This document shows, piece after piece, positions 9,234 through 17,262 of a stretch of DNA of 36,915 bases. This DNA is from JBGPIK01 sp041484845 (GTDB lineage Bacteria; Desulfobacterota; Binatia; UBA9968), in contig JBGPIK010000014.1 of the NCBI GenBank assembly GCA_041484845.1, positions 1 through 36,915 of the forward strand, read 5' to 3'. Made by a program: the position numbers and the translations under genes. The notes beneath the pieces were generated by a model. That model saw nothing but the letters and a program-made list of their open reading frames with translations, was not told where the DNA came from and searched no databases. Numbering within the stretch: the stretch's first letter is position 1; each line of letters begins with the position of its first letter.

Positions 9234-12200
9234 GTGAACTATCCGAGCATTCGCATCGAAGGTGGTATTCTCTCGCCGGATATTCTCGACCGGCTCGACG
9301 ATGCGCAGTGGCAGAGCCCAGCACAGTTCGGCTTGGAACCATCCGCCAAGGTAAAGGACGAAATCCTCCGCGCTTGGGCCGACGCGCAGCACTACTGGCA
9401 GGCGTTTCAACGTAAACTCGATTCGCTGAAATCTGACTCGCCAGCTACAACTGAAACACGTAATCTTTGGATCGTCCCTCTTCTCGGTCTGCTTGGATAT
9501 CAACTGGAATATCAGGCGCGTGGCGCCGAAGTGAATGGTAAGAACTATCCTATCTCTCACCGGGTCGTTAATCGTGGGAATACTGCTCTGCACGTCATTG
9601 GATATCGCGAAGCCGCAGGTCTGGATCGAAAACCAGAGAAGGCGGTCCTGCGCATGTCCGCCCACGCAATGGTTCAAGAATATTTGAACCTTTCGGACGA
9701 GCTCTATGGCTTGGTCAGCAATGGCCGGGTATTGCGGCTCCTGCGCGATAGCTCGCGCTTGGTGAAGCTCACATACTTAGAGTTCGATGTCGACCGCATT
9801 TTTACCGACGGCCTATTCGCCGACTTCGCTGTTCTCTTCCGACTCATTCATGCTACGCGCCTGCCCGGGTCCCAGGAAACAGCGGAAGAAAGCATCATCG
9901 AGCGCTATCATCAGGATTCTCTCGATTCGGGAGCGCGCATCCGCGCTGGTCTCAGTCGCGCTGTCGAGGAGGCTATTCTTGGGTTTGCCAACGGGTTTCT
10001 GGCTGATCCCGCGAACGACACTCTTAGGAATGAGGTTGCTTCAGGGAATCTCAAACCTGGCGCCTATTATCAATACCTGTTGCGGTTGATCTACCGTATT
10101 CTTTTTCTCTTGGTCATCGAGGAGCGCGACCTTGTGTACCCGCTCGCGCCTTCCGCAATCAAGCGTGACCTCTACTATCTCTACTATAGTCTGCAGCGAT
10201 TGCGTCGGCTCTCGGAAAAGCGCTACTTGGCGGATCGCCGTCAGAAAGATTTGTGGCTCGCGTTATTGAGTTGCTTCCGCCTGTTTGAATCGGACGGACC
10301 AGGCCACAAGCTGGGAATCGCGCCGCTTGGGGGTGATCTCTTCAGTGCAGCGGCCATTGGGCCGATCACCAAGTGTTTAGTTGGTAACGACATCCTCCTC
10401 GGGTGCCTTCGCTCCCTCGGTATTTATATTCATCCCGACACTGGCCAGGTTATCCGGGTCAACTACGCTGCTCTCAACGTCGAAGAGCTTGGTTCGGTAT
10501 ATGAAGGACTGCTGAAATATGAACCGGTTTTTGAGACGTCATTTGAAAAACCGACATTTGCGCTTAAGCCCGGGAGCGACGATACACAAAGTCACTATAC
10601 GGCGGACGACCTTGTCCAGCCGCTACTGAAGAATTCGCTCGATCATCTAATTGCTGAGAAACTCTTGGAGCCTGACCCGCAAAGGGCGCTTCTTTCTTTG
10701 CGTATAGCCGATATCTCATCCGGTTCCGGTCACATTCTGCTGGCAGCTGCACGCCGTATTGCCAGTGAGTTGGCGATTGTGCGCACCCGCGAAGAACAGC
10801 CGTCTCCGGTTGCTTTCCGCGCGGCGGTTCGCGACGTGATCCGGGAATGTATCTATGGCGTGGACGTTAATCCGCTCGCTGTAGAACTCTGCAAGGTTGC
10901 TCTTTGGCTCGAAGCTCACAATCCCGGTGAGCCTCTGAATTTCCTCGACCACCATATCAAGTGTGGAAACGCCATCGTGGGTTTCGCCCGGCGTGACGAA
11001 CTGGAACGAGGCGTGCCTGATGAAGCTTTTGTCACCATGCCGGGAGATGACAAGGAGATTGCGGCTTCGTTCCGAAAGCGTAATAAGGCGGACCGGACTG
11101 CCGAAAATCAAACCCAGCTCAACCTCGGTCCCGAAATTCAAAAGCACCTCGAAGAAATACTTCGCAAGTGGCGGGTCATTTCTGCATTACCGGAGCGTAC
11201 GCCCCATGAAATCGAGTCTAAAAAACGCGGGTACCTCGACTTCACCCGAACTCAGGATGCGTGGATACTTAGCCAGATCGCCTGCATTCCCATCGCCCAA
11301 TTTTATCTCAAGAAGACGTCAGAGAACCGATCTAAGCTCATAACCGATGCGGAGTTTCGCCTCTATCTATCCGGCCAGCGTCACCCACAAGGTCAAGCGA
11401 CTGCGACAGCCTGGGCCACAGCCTTCGAGAAGCGCTTCTTTCACTGGTTTCTGGAATTTCCTGAGATCATCGAGCGTGGCGGGTTTGACTGCATTCTCGG
11501 CAACCCACCATACCTCGGAGGCCAGGATCTTAGTGGTACTTTCGGACATGCTTTCGGTCATTACGTGAAATGGGAATTTGCACCTGCAGGTCTAAGCGAC
11601 CTTGTTGTGTACTTCGTTCGCCGCATTTACAGTTTGCTCCGGCCGGGTGGTTTTACCGCTTTCATAACTACCAACTCCATCAAAGACGGCGACATCCGGA
11701 AGGACGGTCTCGAACAGATTCTTGCCCAGGGTGGCTCTATCAACTCCGCTGTGCGCGCCATCAAATGGCCCGGTCGCGCTAACGTATTCGTCTCCCTTGT
11801 AGCTATTCACAAAGGCGACTGGAATGGGAAGTGCTTCCTCGATGGCAAGGAAGTGCCTGTTATCAGCGCCTTCTTCGAGGACAACCGCGACGCGGGCGAT
11901 TCACTGCCACTTCACGAGAACGCAGATCGCGTTTTCCAAGGCTCCATATTCCTCGGAGACGGGTTTATGCTTTCGCATGAGAAAGCCGGGGCGATGAAGG
12001 TACGTAATCCACGCCTGCGCGAAGTCATCTCTCCGGTCATAAACGGACACGAGATCAATAATCAACCCGATCAAGCGCCAGGACGGCAGATTATAAACTT
12101 TCTCGATTGGCCTTTGGAAAAGGCTGAAAAGTTCGGCGAGGCATTCGACCGCGTCGTGAACCACGTAAAGCAAGAGCGGCTCACTAATCAACGGGTTGCG

Positions 12201-13511
12201 CATCTTCCATGGTGGCAATACGAGCGACCAAGAATGGATCTTTACTTTAAGATTCGCAGTATGTCTCGCTGCTTCGTCGCTGCGCGCACTACTAAACACC
12301 TCAGTTTTTCCGCCACACCCACCAATTATGTTTTCACAGATGCTCTCTACGTCTTCAGCACAGATCGCTGGGACCTCTACGCTGTTGTCCAGTCCACGAT
12401 ACACGAAGTCTGGGCGCGCAAGTATAGCGGTGCGCTGAAACAGGACCTGCGCTATTCGCCGTCGAAGTGCTTCGAGTCCTTCCCGTTTCCAGAAGGGCTG
12501 TGGGGGACGCCGGATCTCCACCTGGCGAGCATCGGTGAGCGATACCACGAACACCGGCGCGCCCTCATGCACCGCCTCTGGCTCGGTCTGACCGACATTT
12601 ATAATCTCTTTCACGCTCGTAACCTCACGGCTAACCTTGTCGCTAAGGTCAGCCGCAAGCCGGAAGAAGCCGAGGTCGGTTATCAAGCCCTCCTTCAACT
12701 CCGCTCTCTCCACCGTGAGATGGACGAAGCAATTCTCTCTGCTTACGGCTGGCATCAGCCCAGCGACTACAGTCCCGCCATTGAGCTGCGCCACGAATTT
12801 TATGAGCTCGAATACCTCTCCGAAAATGACCGTGTCCGGTATACTATCCACCCCGACACCCGCAAAGAACTTCTAAAGCGTTTACTGCAAATCAACCGCG
12901 AGCGTGCGGCCGCTCAAACTGCCGTCGTGTCTGTCGAGAAAAAGCGCGGCAAAAAATCAATTGGCGAGGATGGTCGCGAGGATCTGTTTGAACGCGAACC
13001 AGTTCCAGTAGTAGATCCGACTCTTCTACCGGACGGTGCATGGGCGCGACCGGGAACAGATCAAGGCGCGGAGATAGGAACAATTCTTGCCGCGATTCTG
13101 AAAGCGATAGGCACCTCGGCACCTGTACGCTATGTGCGGTTAGCGGCACTCCTTGCCGCAGAGCCCCGACTGCTCACGCCCTCCCTGAGAGCGGCCGAGA
13201 TCAAAACATGGAGACGACTTGTCGGAAAAGAGGCCGAACCTCTACCGTCTGGTGTTTCGGTACTAATACCGTCTGCAGATCGCGCTTGGGGCGATGCAGT
13301 AACTCATTTGCGTGGTAATGGCCTACTTGTTGAAGACCTCGTCACCAGGACATGGGCTCCTGGAAACGGCTTAGAAGTGATTCAGACGCAAGGTTGGCCG
13401 GACGGTCGTGCCCAAGTGGTGTTAAGTGTCTTGAAGCGTCGTGGCACAGGCGAGGTCATTAAAAAACTTCCAGAGATCCATCGGAAGTGGATTGACGCCG
13501 ATGCAGCTTAA
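9234..13511 (+). CDS. Eco57I-type N6-adenine DNA methyltransferase
   Basis: A 1425-aa protein of the large class that includes Eco57I, PglX and DrmMI methylases. The SAM-binding motif I is DISSGSGH (493-500), followed by a YGVDVNPLAVELCKVALWLE stretch. The catalytic motif IV is NPPY (757-760), which predicts transfer of a methyl group to adenine N6. The first 490 residues and the region after about 900 would hold helical and target-recognition parts. No PD-(D/E)xK motif is obvious at the N-terminus, so I read it as a modification enzyme and not a fused type IIG restriction enzyme. The start is a GTG with GAGG seven bases upstream. Its end overlaps the next gene. Role inferred: protects host DNA so that the two helicases and the nuclease act only on foreign DNA. 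Confidence 0.88.
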   Translation: MNYPSIRIEGGILSPDILDRLDDAQWQSPAQFGLEPSAKVKDEILRAWADAQHYWQAFQRKLDSLKSDSPATTETRNLWIVPLLGLLGYQLEYQARGAEVNGKNYPISHRVVNRGNTALHVIGYREAAGLDRKPEKAVLRMSAHAMVQEYLNLSDELYGLVSNGRVLRLLRDSSRLVKLTYLEFDVDRIFTDGLFADFAVLFRLIHATRLPGSQETAEESIIERYHQDSLDSGARIRAGLSRAVEEAILGFANGFLADPANDTLRNEVASGNLKPGAYYQYLLRLIYRILFLLVIEERDLVYPLAPSAIKRDLYYLYYSLQRLRRLSEKRYLADRRQKDLWLALLSCFRLFESDGPGHKLGIAPLGGDLFSAAAIGPITKCLVGNDILLGCLRSLGIYIHPDTGQVIRVNYAALNVEELGSVYEGLLKYEPVFETSFEKPTFALKPGSDDTQSHYTADDLVQPLLKNSLDHLIAEKLLEPDPQRALLSLRIADISSGSGHILLAAARRIASELAIVRTREEQPSPVAFRAAVRDVIRECIYGVDVNPLAVELCKVALWLEAHNPGEPLNFLDHHIKCGNAIVGFARRDELERGVPDEAFVTMPGDDKEIAASFRKRNKADRTAENQTQLNLGPEIQKHLEEILRKWRVISALPERTPHEIESKKRGYLDFTRTQDAWILSQIACIPIAQFYLKKTSENRSKLITDAEFRLYLSGQRHPQGQATATAWATAFEKRFFHWFLEFPEIIERGGFDCILGNPPYLGGQDLSGTFGHAFGHYVKWEFAPAGLSDLVVYFVRRIYSLLRPGGFTAFITTNSIKDGDIRKDGLEQILAQGGSINSAVRAIKWPGRANVFVSLVAIHKGDWNGKCFLDGKEVPVISAFFEDNRDAGDSLPLHENADRVFQGSIFLGDGFMLSHEKAGAMKVRNPRLREVISPVINGHEINNQPDQAPGRQIINFLDWPLEKAEKFGEAFDRVVNHVKQERLTNQRVAHLPWWQYERPRMDLYFKIRSMSRCFVAARTTKHLSFSATPTNYVFTDALYVFSTDRWDLYAVVQSTIHEVWARKYSGALKQDLRYSPSKCFESFPFPEGLWGTPDLHLASIGERYHEHRRALMHRLWLGLTDIYNLFHARNLTANLVAKVSRKPEEAEVGYQALLQLRSLHREMDEAILSAYGWHQPSDYSPAIELRHEFYELEYLSENDRVRYTIHPDTRKELLKRLLQINRERAAAQTAVVSVEKKRGKKSIGEDGREDLFEREPVPVVDPTLLPDGAWARPGTDQGAEIGTILAAILKAIGTSAPVRYVRLAALLAAEPRLLTPSLRAAEIKTWRRLVGKEAEPLPSGVSVLIPSADRAWGDAVTHLRGNGLLVEDLVTRTWAPGNGLEVIQTQGWPDGRAQVVLSVLKRRGTGEVIKKLPEIHRKWIDADAA

Positions 13512-15465
13512 TCTATTGGCAAAGGCTGGGTTGCATTTTCAACCGGAGCGCGGGCGTACCGAACCCCGTCTCTGGATTCGCAGGTTTGTGCTGTGGAGCG
13601 AGCCTGGCACGATCCTCCGTGAAATCAAACTTCGACCGGGTCTCAACATTATCTGGTCTCCAGATCCTGGGGATCACGTCGTAAGACAACCGACGACAAC
13701 GATGGGACACGGTAGTGGTAAGACTCTTTTCTGTCGGCTACTTCGCTACTGTCTAGGCGAGGATCATTTCGCACCAGATGAGCAACGACACCGCATTACA
13801 ACTGCATTCCCGCGGGGCATGGTCGGTGCGGAAGTGAGGGTTGGTGAGACCACTTGGGCGATTCGTCGCCCCATCGGTATGGGACGCCAGCATTTCGCAA
13901 TTCACAACGGCATTCTCGATGATATTGGAGCAGATTCTCAACCGACGGGCATGGACCCGTTCTTGGAATTCGTTGAGGGGGCAATCCTTTCCAAAGAGGT
14001 GCTTTCTCTGATTCCGGGAGACTCGCCGCTACACGCTTGGTTGATAGCCCTTGCCTGGCTTGCCAGAGATCAAGAATGCCGTTTTGATCATGTGTTGGAT
14101 TGGAGATCCTCTACCTCTGATTCTGGCTCGCCGGCTCGGACTCTTTCGTTTGAACAAAGACTGGATGCTCTCCGCGCACTAATTCAGGCCATCGTTCCGG
14201 AAGAGCACAGGCTTCGCGCAGAGATCCGCAAATTGGAAGCGGAGCTTCAGAACGCAGAACAGGAAGCGAACCACTGTAAGTGGGCAGCTGAGCAGCTCCA
14301 ATCTCGACTGTTATCCGAACTGGGGATACTTAAACATCAAGTTCCTCCCGGACGCCTAGCGGTAGACGCTTTACGAAAAGCAGCGGAGGAGAAACTTACA
14401 AAGTTGATTGCGCCAGACTCTACGGTGGATTCAGCGGACATTAATGACCTTCGAAACGCGAACGACGACGCACAGAAGCGAGTTAATGATTTGGCCGATG
14501 ATCTGACTGAGGTTGGGACGCGCATTCCTGAGATTGAACGTATGTTGAGCCGCATCAGGGGAGAATTGCCTGGCACCTCATTCGCCATTCATGAGGCTCA
14601 GAATCCAATTTGTCCGATATGTGAAGTACCGATTAATCGGACACTCGCCGAAGGTTGTAAATTATCCGACCAGTTGCCAAATCCTGAGCAACTGCGAGAG
14701 CGCTGGGAAAGGCGTTGTCAGGAAGTTCAGGATGAATCACATCGGCTCGAAGAGCATAAGGAAAGAATAGCCCGGATCACAATTGAAATCGCGATTGCGC
14801 GTAAGCGCGCGGACGAAATACGAGGGCGCTTGCAAGTCGCTGAAGGAACACGAGATGCTCAGGCAGACGCTTGGTTTCACGCACGCCGCCTTATCGATGA
14901 TGTCGGTCGATGGGATGCGTTGCTCACGACACAAGAGCAAGCGCAGTCGACCGTAGCCAATCTGGCCGACGCTATTGCTATAAAACGACAGCAAACGGGA
15001 GAATATCGAGACGCACAAGCCGTCGTGTTTCGTCGCCTCTCGGAAATCTTTGACGCCATCATCGGTGACATCGTCGGACAAAACGCCCAAGGAAAAGTAT
15101 CGCTTGATGGCACGGGTTTGCATTTGTCCGTCGAAATGGGAGGCGAAAGATCGACAGCGGCAATTGATTCCTTGAAAATCCTAGCTTTTGATTTAGCTGT
15201 GTTGTGCATGAGCATTGAAGGTGTGACACACGTGCCAGCATTCTTGATGCATGATAGCCCGCGCGAAGCTGATCTGGGCCAAAGTCTTTACCACAAACTT
15301 TTCCGCCTTGCGCAGCGGCTGGAACAGGTTGGGACTCAACCGCTATTTCAGTACATTGTGACAACCACTACTCCACCACCAAAAGAATTGTCAAAAGCAC
15401 CGTGGTTAATAGAAACTCTGGGAGGCACCCCAGCAGAGGCGCGACTTTTGAAACGAGACCTATAG
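13501..15465 (+). CDS. Rad50/SMC-like ATPase with coiled coil and CxxC hook
   Basis: A protein of about 654 aa starting at an ATG that overlaps the end of the methylase gene by 11 bases. An in-frame GTG at 13441 is an alternative start. Walker A is GHGSGKT (69-75). A long charged, coiled-coil-like region (about 215-500) is interrupted by PICPIC (Cys 371 and 374), which resembles the zinc hook of Rad50. The C-terminal ATPase half ends in a Walker B/D-loop region with HDSPRE (584-589), as in DUF2326-type proteins. Family knowledge: such proteins dimerise through the hook and bind DNA ends or complexes. As the last gene of the helicase-helicase-methylase operon it likely acts as a DNA-sensing or DNA-clamping subunit; this is inference. 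It is not a standard DISARM component (DrmC is a phospholipase D-like protein), which makes the cluster unusual. Confidence 0.8.
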   Translation: MQLNLLAKAGLHFQPERGRTEPRLWIRRFVLWSEPGTILREIKLRPGLNIIWSPDPGDHVVRQPTTTMGHGSGKTLFCRLLRYCLGEDHFAPDEQRHRITTAFPRGMVGAEVRVGETTWAIRRPIGMGRQHFAIHNGILDDIGADSQPTGMDPFLEFVEGAILSKEVLSLIPGDSPLHAWLIALAWLARDQECRFDHVLDWRSSTSDSGSPARTLSFEQRLDALRALIQAIVPEEHRLRAEIRKLEAELQNAEQEANHCKWAAEQLQSRLLSELGILKHQVPPGRLAVDALRKAAEEKLTKLIAPDSTVDSADINDLRNANDDAQKRVNDLADDLTEVGTRIPEIERMLSRIRGELPGTSFAIHEAQNPICPICEVPINRTLAEGCKLSDQLPNPEQLRERWERRCQEVQDESHRLEEHKERIARITIEIAIARKRADEIRGRLQVAEGTRDAQADAWFHARRLIDDVGRWDALLTTQEQAQSTVANLADAIAIKRQQTGEYRDAQAVVFRRLSEIFDAIIGDIVGQNAQGKVSLDGTGLHLSVEMGGERSTAAIDSLKILAFDLAVLCMSIEGVTHVPAFLMHDSPREADLGQSLYHKLFRLAQRLEQVGTQPLFQYIVTTTTPPPKELSKAPWLIETLGGTPAEARLLKRDL

Positions 15466-15700
15466 AAATTTGGTATTGTGCCCCCCGGCCGGATTTGAAG
15501 ACAAGACGAGGACTGAGCGAGTTGCGATCAGGTCCTATTCCCGCATGCGCCACTGCGCGTAATACTACTGTTGATTTCGGTACTTACCACTTTTCCAGAG
15601 CAGACTAGATCTTATTATTAGAGCGTGGACTTTAAATAAGTGGCAAGTTACATAGACAAGGCCGCCCTCTCTTGAGCTAAGCTGGAGTAACCTTAGACCA
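15466..15700. other. Intergenic region between the methylase operon and the sigma module
   Basis: About 235 bases without a gene. I see no strong hairpin with a T-run that would terminate the upstream operon. The right end leads into the candidate promoter of the sigma-like gene. Confidence 0.45.
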
Positions 15701-15701
15701 A

Positions 15702-15730
15702 TTTCCGGTTTTCAAAAGGGCAAACGATTA
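15702..15730 (+). promoter_or_regulatory. Candidate alternative-sigma promoter of the sigma-like gene
   Basis: TTTCCGGTTT (CCGGTT at 15705-15710) is followed after exactly 12 nt by AACGATTA (15723-15730). The same boxes with the same spacing occur before the ubiquitin-like operon at 20722-20747. No sigma-70 TTGACA/TATAAT pair is evident here. The position is 31 nt before the GTG start of the sigma-like gene, which suggests autoregulation. Confidence 0.6.
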
Positions 15731-15760
15731 ATAGGACGCAAGCAGCCCGGACGAAGTCGG

Positions 15761-16615
15761 GTGTCAAGCCTTGTAGGTATGATCGATTCATTGACGAAGA
15801 AAACTAAGGCCGGGAAATCCTACTACAGGGATGCACAAATAGATGCTGCAATCCAGGGGTCATACGCCCTCTCGGAAACCGAGATCATAAGTCGTGCCAA
15901 GATCCAAGACACTGCTGCCCCGAATTACATGATCTCCGAAGTCTTGGTGTATCGCTTGCGCCAAGCTAATAAGGACGGGAATAGGGCATTTGTTAACGAG
16001 TTGTCGGGTCCGTTTCTGCTGCGTTGCCAGAAGCTCCTCCGCGCAAAGGTCCCATGGCTGGCCGAAGCGGCGTTTGAGGATTTGGTGAGCGAGTCAATGC
16101 AACTTCTCTTTGGGAAGCTCTTTCGGGACGGCGACGCGGCCGACTTCTTCGAGGCGCGATTCAATAAAGCGTTCGAGAAATTGTGCATTGACGCACAACG
16201 CGCGATCCTACGGCACAACCGCGGTAGCATTAGCAAAGAGGATGTCGGAGATTATGACAGGGATGACTCATCAGGCGATAGTGATTCGTCTGAGAGCGAC
16301 AAGATCGATGTGAAGTTTGAGCGCTTCGATGAGGAAACGATTGCCGCGGAAACCTTGAGACCGGATGAGAAGTTAGAGGAGAAGGAAGAGCGGGAATCTC
16401 TTAAGCAGCGATATTCGAATCTGCGGGATCGGATACGGACGGAACTTACGCCGGAAGAACAAGCCGTTGTGATTCTACACTATGAGCTCGATATGAAAAT
16501 TGGCTCCGACAACCCGGAAGAGTTTACTATCGAAAGGTTTCTCAAGAAAGACCGGCGTACAGTTCGCACCTATTTGCGGCGCGCGGAGGCCAAATTGCGT
16601 GGTAAGGAGAAATGA
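15761..16615 (+). CDS. Sigma-70-like (ECF-like) transcription factor
   Basis: A 284-aa protein with two helical domains joined by an acidic linker. Residues about 70-155 resemble sigma region 2: an amphipathic helical block with FEDLVSESMQLLFGKLF and a following FNKAFEKLCIDAQRAI helix. Residues about 160-215 are Asp/Glu/Ser-rich. Residues about 228-282 resemble region 4: LTPEEQAVVILHYELDM, then a helix-turn-helix ending in RRTVRTYLRRAEAKLRG. The two-domain plan is that of an ECF-type sigma factor, although divergent. The start is GTG 15761; ATG 15779 is an alternative, and neither has a strong Shine-Dalgarno. The stop overlaps the next gene as ATGA. The promoter-like motif just upstream recurs before the ubiquitin-like operon, so this protein is the natural candidate to read it. 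Regulatory role is inference; the sigma fold assignment is from pattern only. Confidence 0.68.
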   Translation: MSSLVGMIDSLTKKTKAGKSYYRDAQIDAAIQGSYALSETEIISRAKIQDTAAPNYMISEVLVYRLRQANKDGNRAFVNELSGPFLLRCQKLLRAKVPWLAEAAFEDLVSESMQLLFGKLFRDGDAADFFEARFNKAFEKLCIDAQRAILRHNRGSISKEDVGDYDRDDSSGDSDSSESDKIDVKFERFDEETIAAETLRPDEKLEEKEERESLKQRYSNLRDRIRTELTPEEQAVVILHYELDMKIGSDNPEEFTIERFLKKDRRTVRTYLRRAEAKLRGKEK

Positions 16616-16617
16616 TC

Positions 16618-17241
16618 ATGTCAGCCAATACCAAATTAAGAAGTCTCGATGAGGTCTTGACTGCATTCCACATGGAATCGGATCGGCCGAGTCCCAAAAT
16701 CCTTGAGCGGTACTGCAGAAGTTATCCACAATTTGTCCACGAGATTACCGAGTTCGCGATTGAATGGGCAAAACTGAATTCGCCGCTCGAGCAAACTATA
16801 GCCGAAACCCCCGTGAACAAGGTGCTACTTTCGAAGACGGAGAGCCAATTTCAAAGTCTGCTCTACGAGCTGGACAAAGAACGTCGTGATGGTAGCGATA
16901 ATCATAGTGCACTCAGTGACCCATTTGCATCGCTTGACGCCGATGAGTTCGAGCGTGTTGCTTCAACAATCGGGGTGGACGTTCCATTGCTCGCTAAGAT
17001 CGTTTACCGACAGATTCGGGATATTCCGACGAAACTTGTCCAACGCTTGGCGGAACTCTTATACCGTCAGAAGGATGAACTCGATCGCTATTTTTCGTTG
17101 GCGGCCTCTGCTCCCATGGAGAAGAGCTTTAAGGCGAGGGATAAGCCTATCGTCGTTTCTAAGGAATCGTTTGACTCTGCGGTGAGAAGCTCAAACTTGA
17201 CCGAGGACCAGAAAGCCCTGCTGCTAAGGGATTACTCTTAG
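16618..17241 (+). CDS. Small protein of unknown function, candidate anti-sigma factor
   Basis: A soluble helical protein of about 207 aa with no transmembrane segment. I chose ATG 16618 because GGAG lies eight bases upstream; an ATG at 16612 overlapping the sigma stop (ATGA) would add two residues. Visible parts are an N-terminal segment with SPKILERYCRSYPQF and a helix HEITEFAIEWA, a central Ser/Asp linker, and a C-terminal helical block (LAKIVYRQIRDIPTKLVQRLAELLYR) that ends in LTEDQKALLLRDYS. I do not recognise the family. It sits between a sigma-like protein and an ImmA/IrrE metallopeptidase. In ImmR/ImmA, DdrO/IrrE and CapH/CapP pairs, the protein next to the peptidase is the cleaved repressor. 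By analogy I infer an anti-sigma that is destroyed on activation. There is no direct sequence proof of sigma binding. Confidence 0.6.
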   Translation: MSANTKLRSLDEVLTAFHMESDRPSPKILERYCRSYPQFVHEITEFAIEWAKLNSPLEQTIAETPVNKVLLSKTESQFQSLLYELDKERRDGSDNHSALSDPFASLDADEFERVASTIGVDVPLLAKIVYRQIRDIPTKLVQRLAELLYRQKDELDRYFSLAASAPMEKSFKARDKPIVVSKESFDSAVRSSNLTEDQKALLLRDYS

Positions 17242-17262
17242 AATTTTGCTTGGAACTTTGTC

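Noticed and set aside
11901..12851. A 316-codon minus-strand open frame
   Set aside because: It lies wholly antisense inside the methyltransferase gene, has no ribosome-binding site and no family character. Long antisense frames are common in genes of this base composition.
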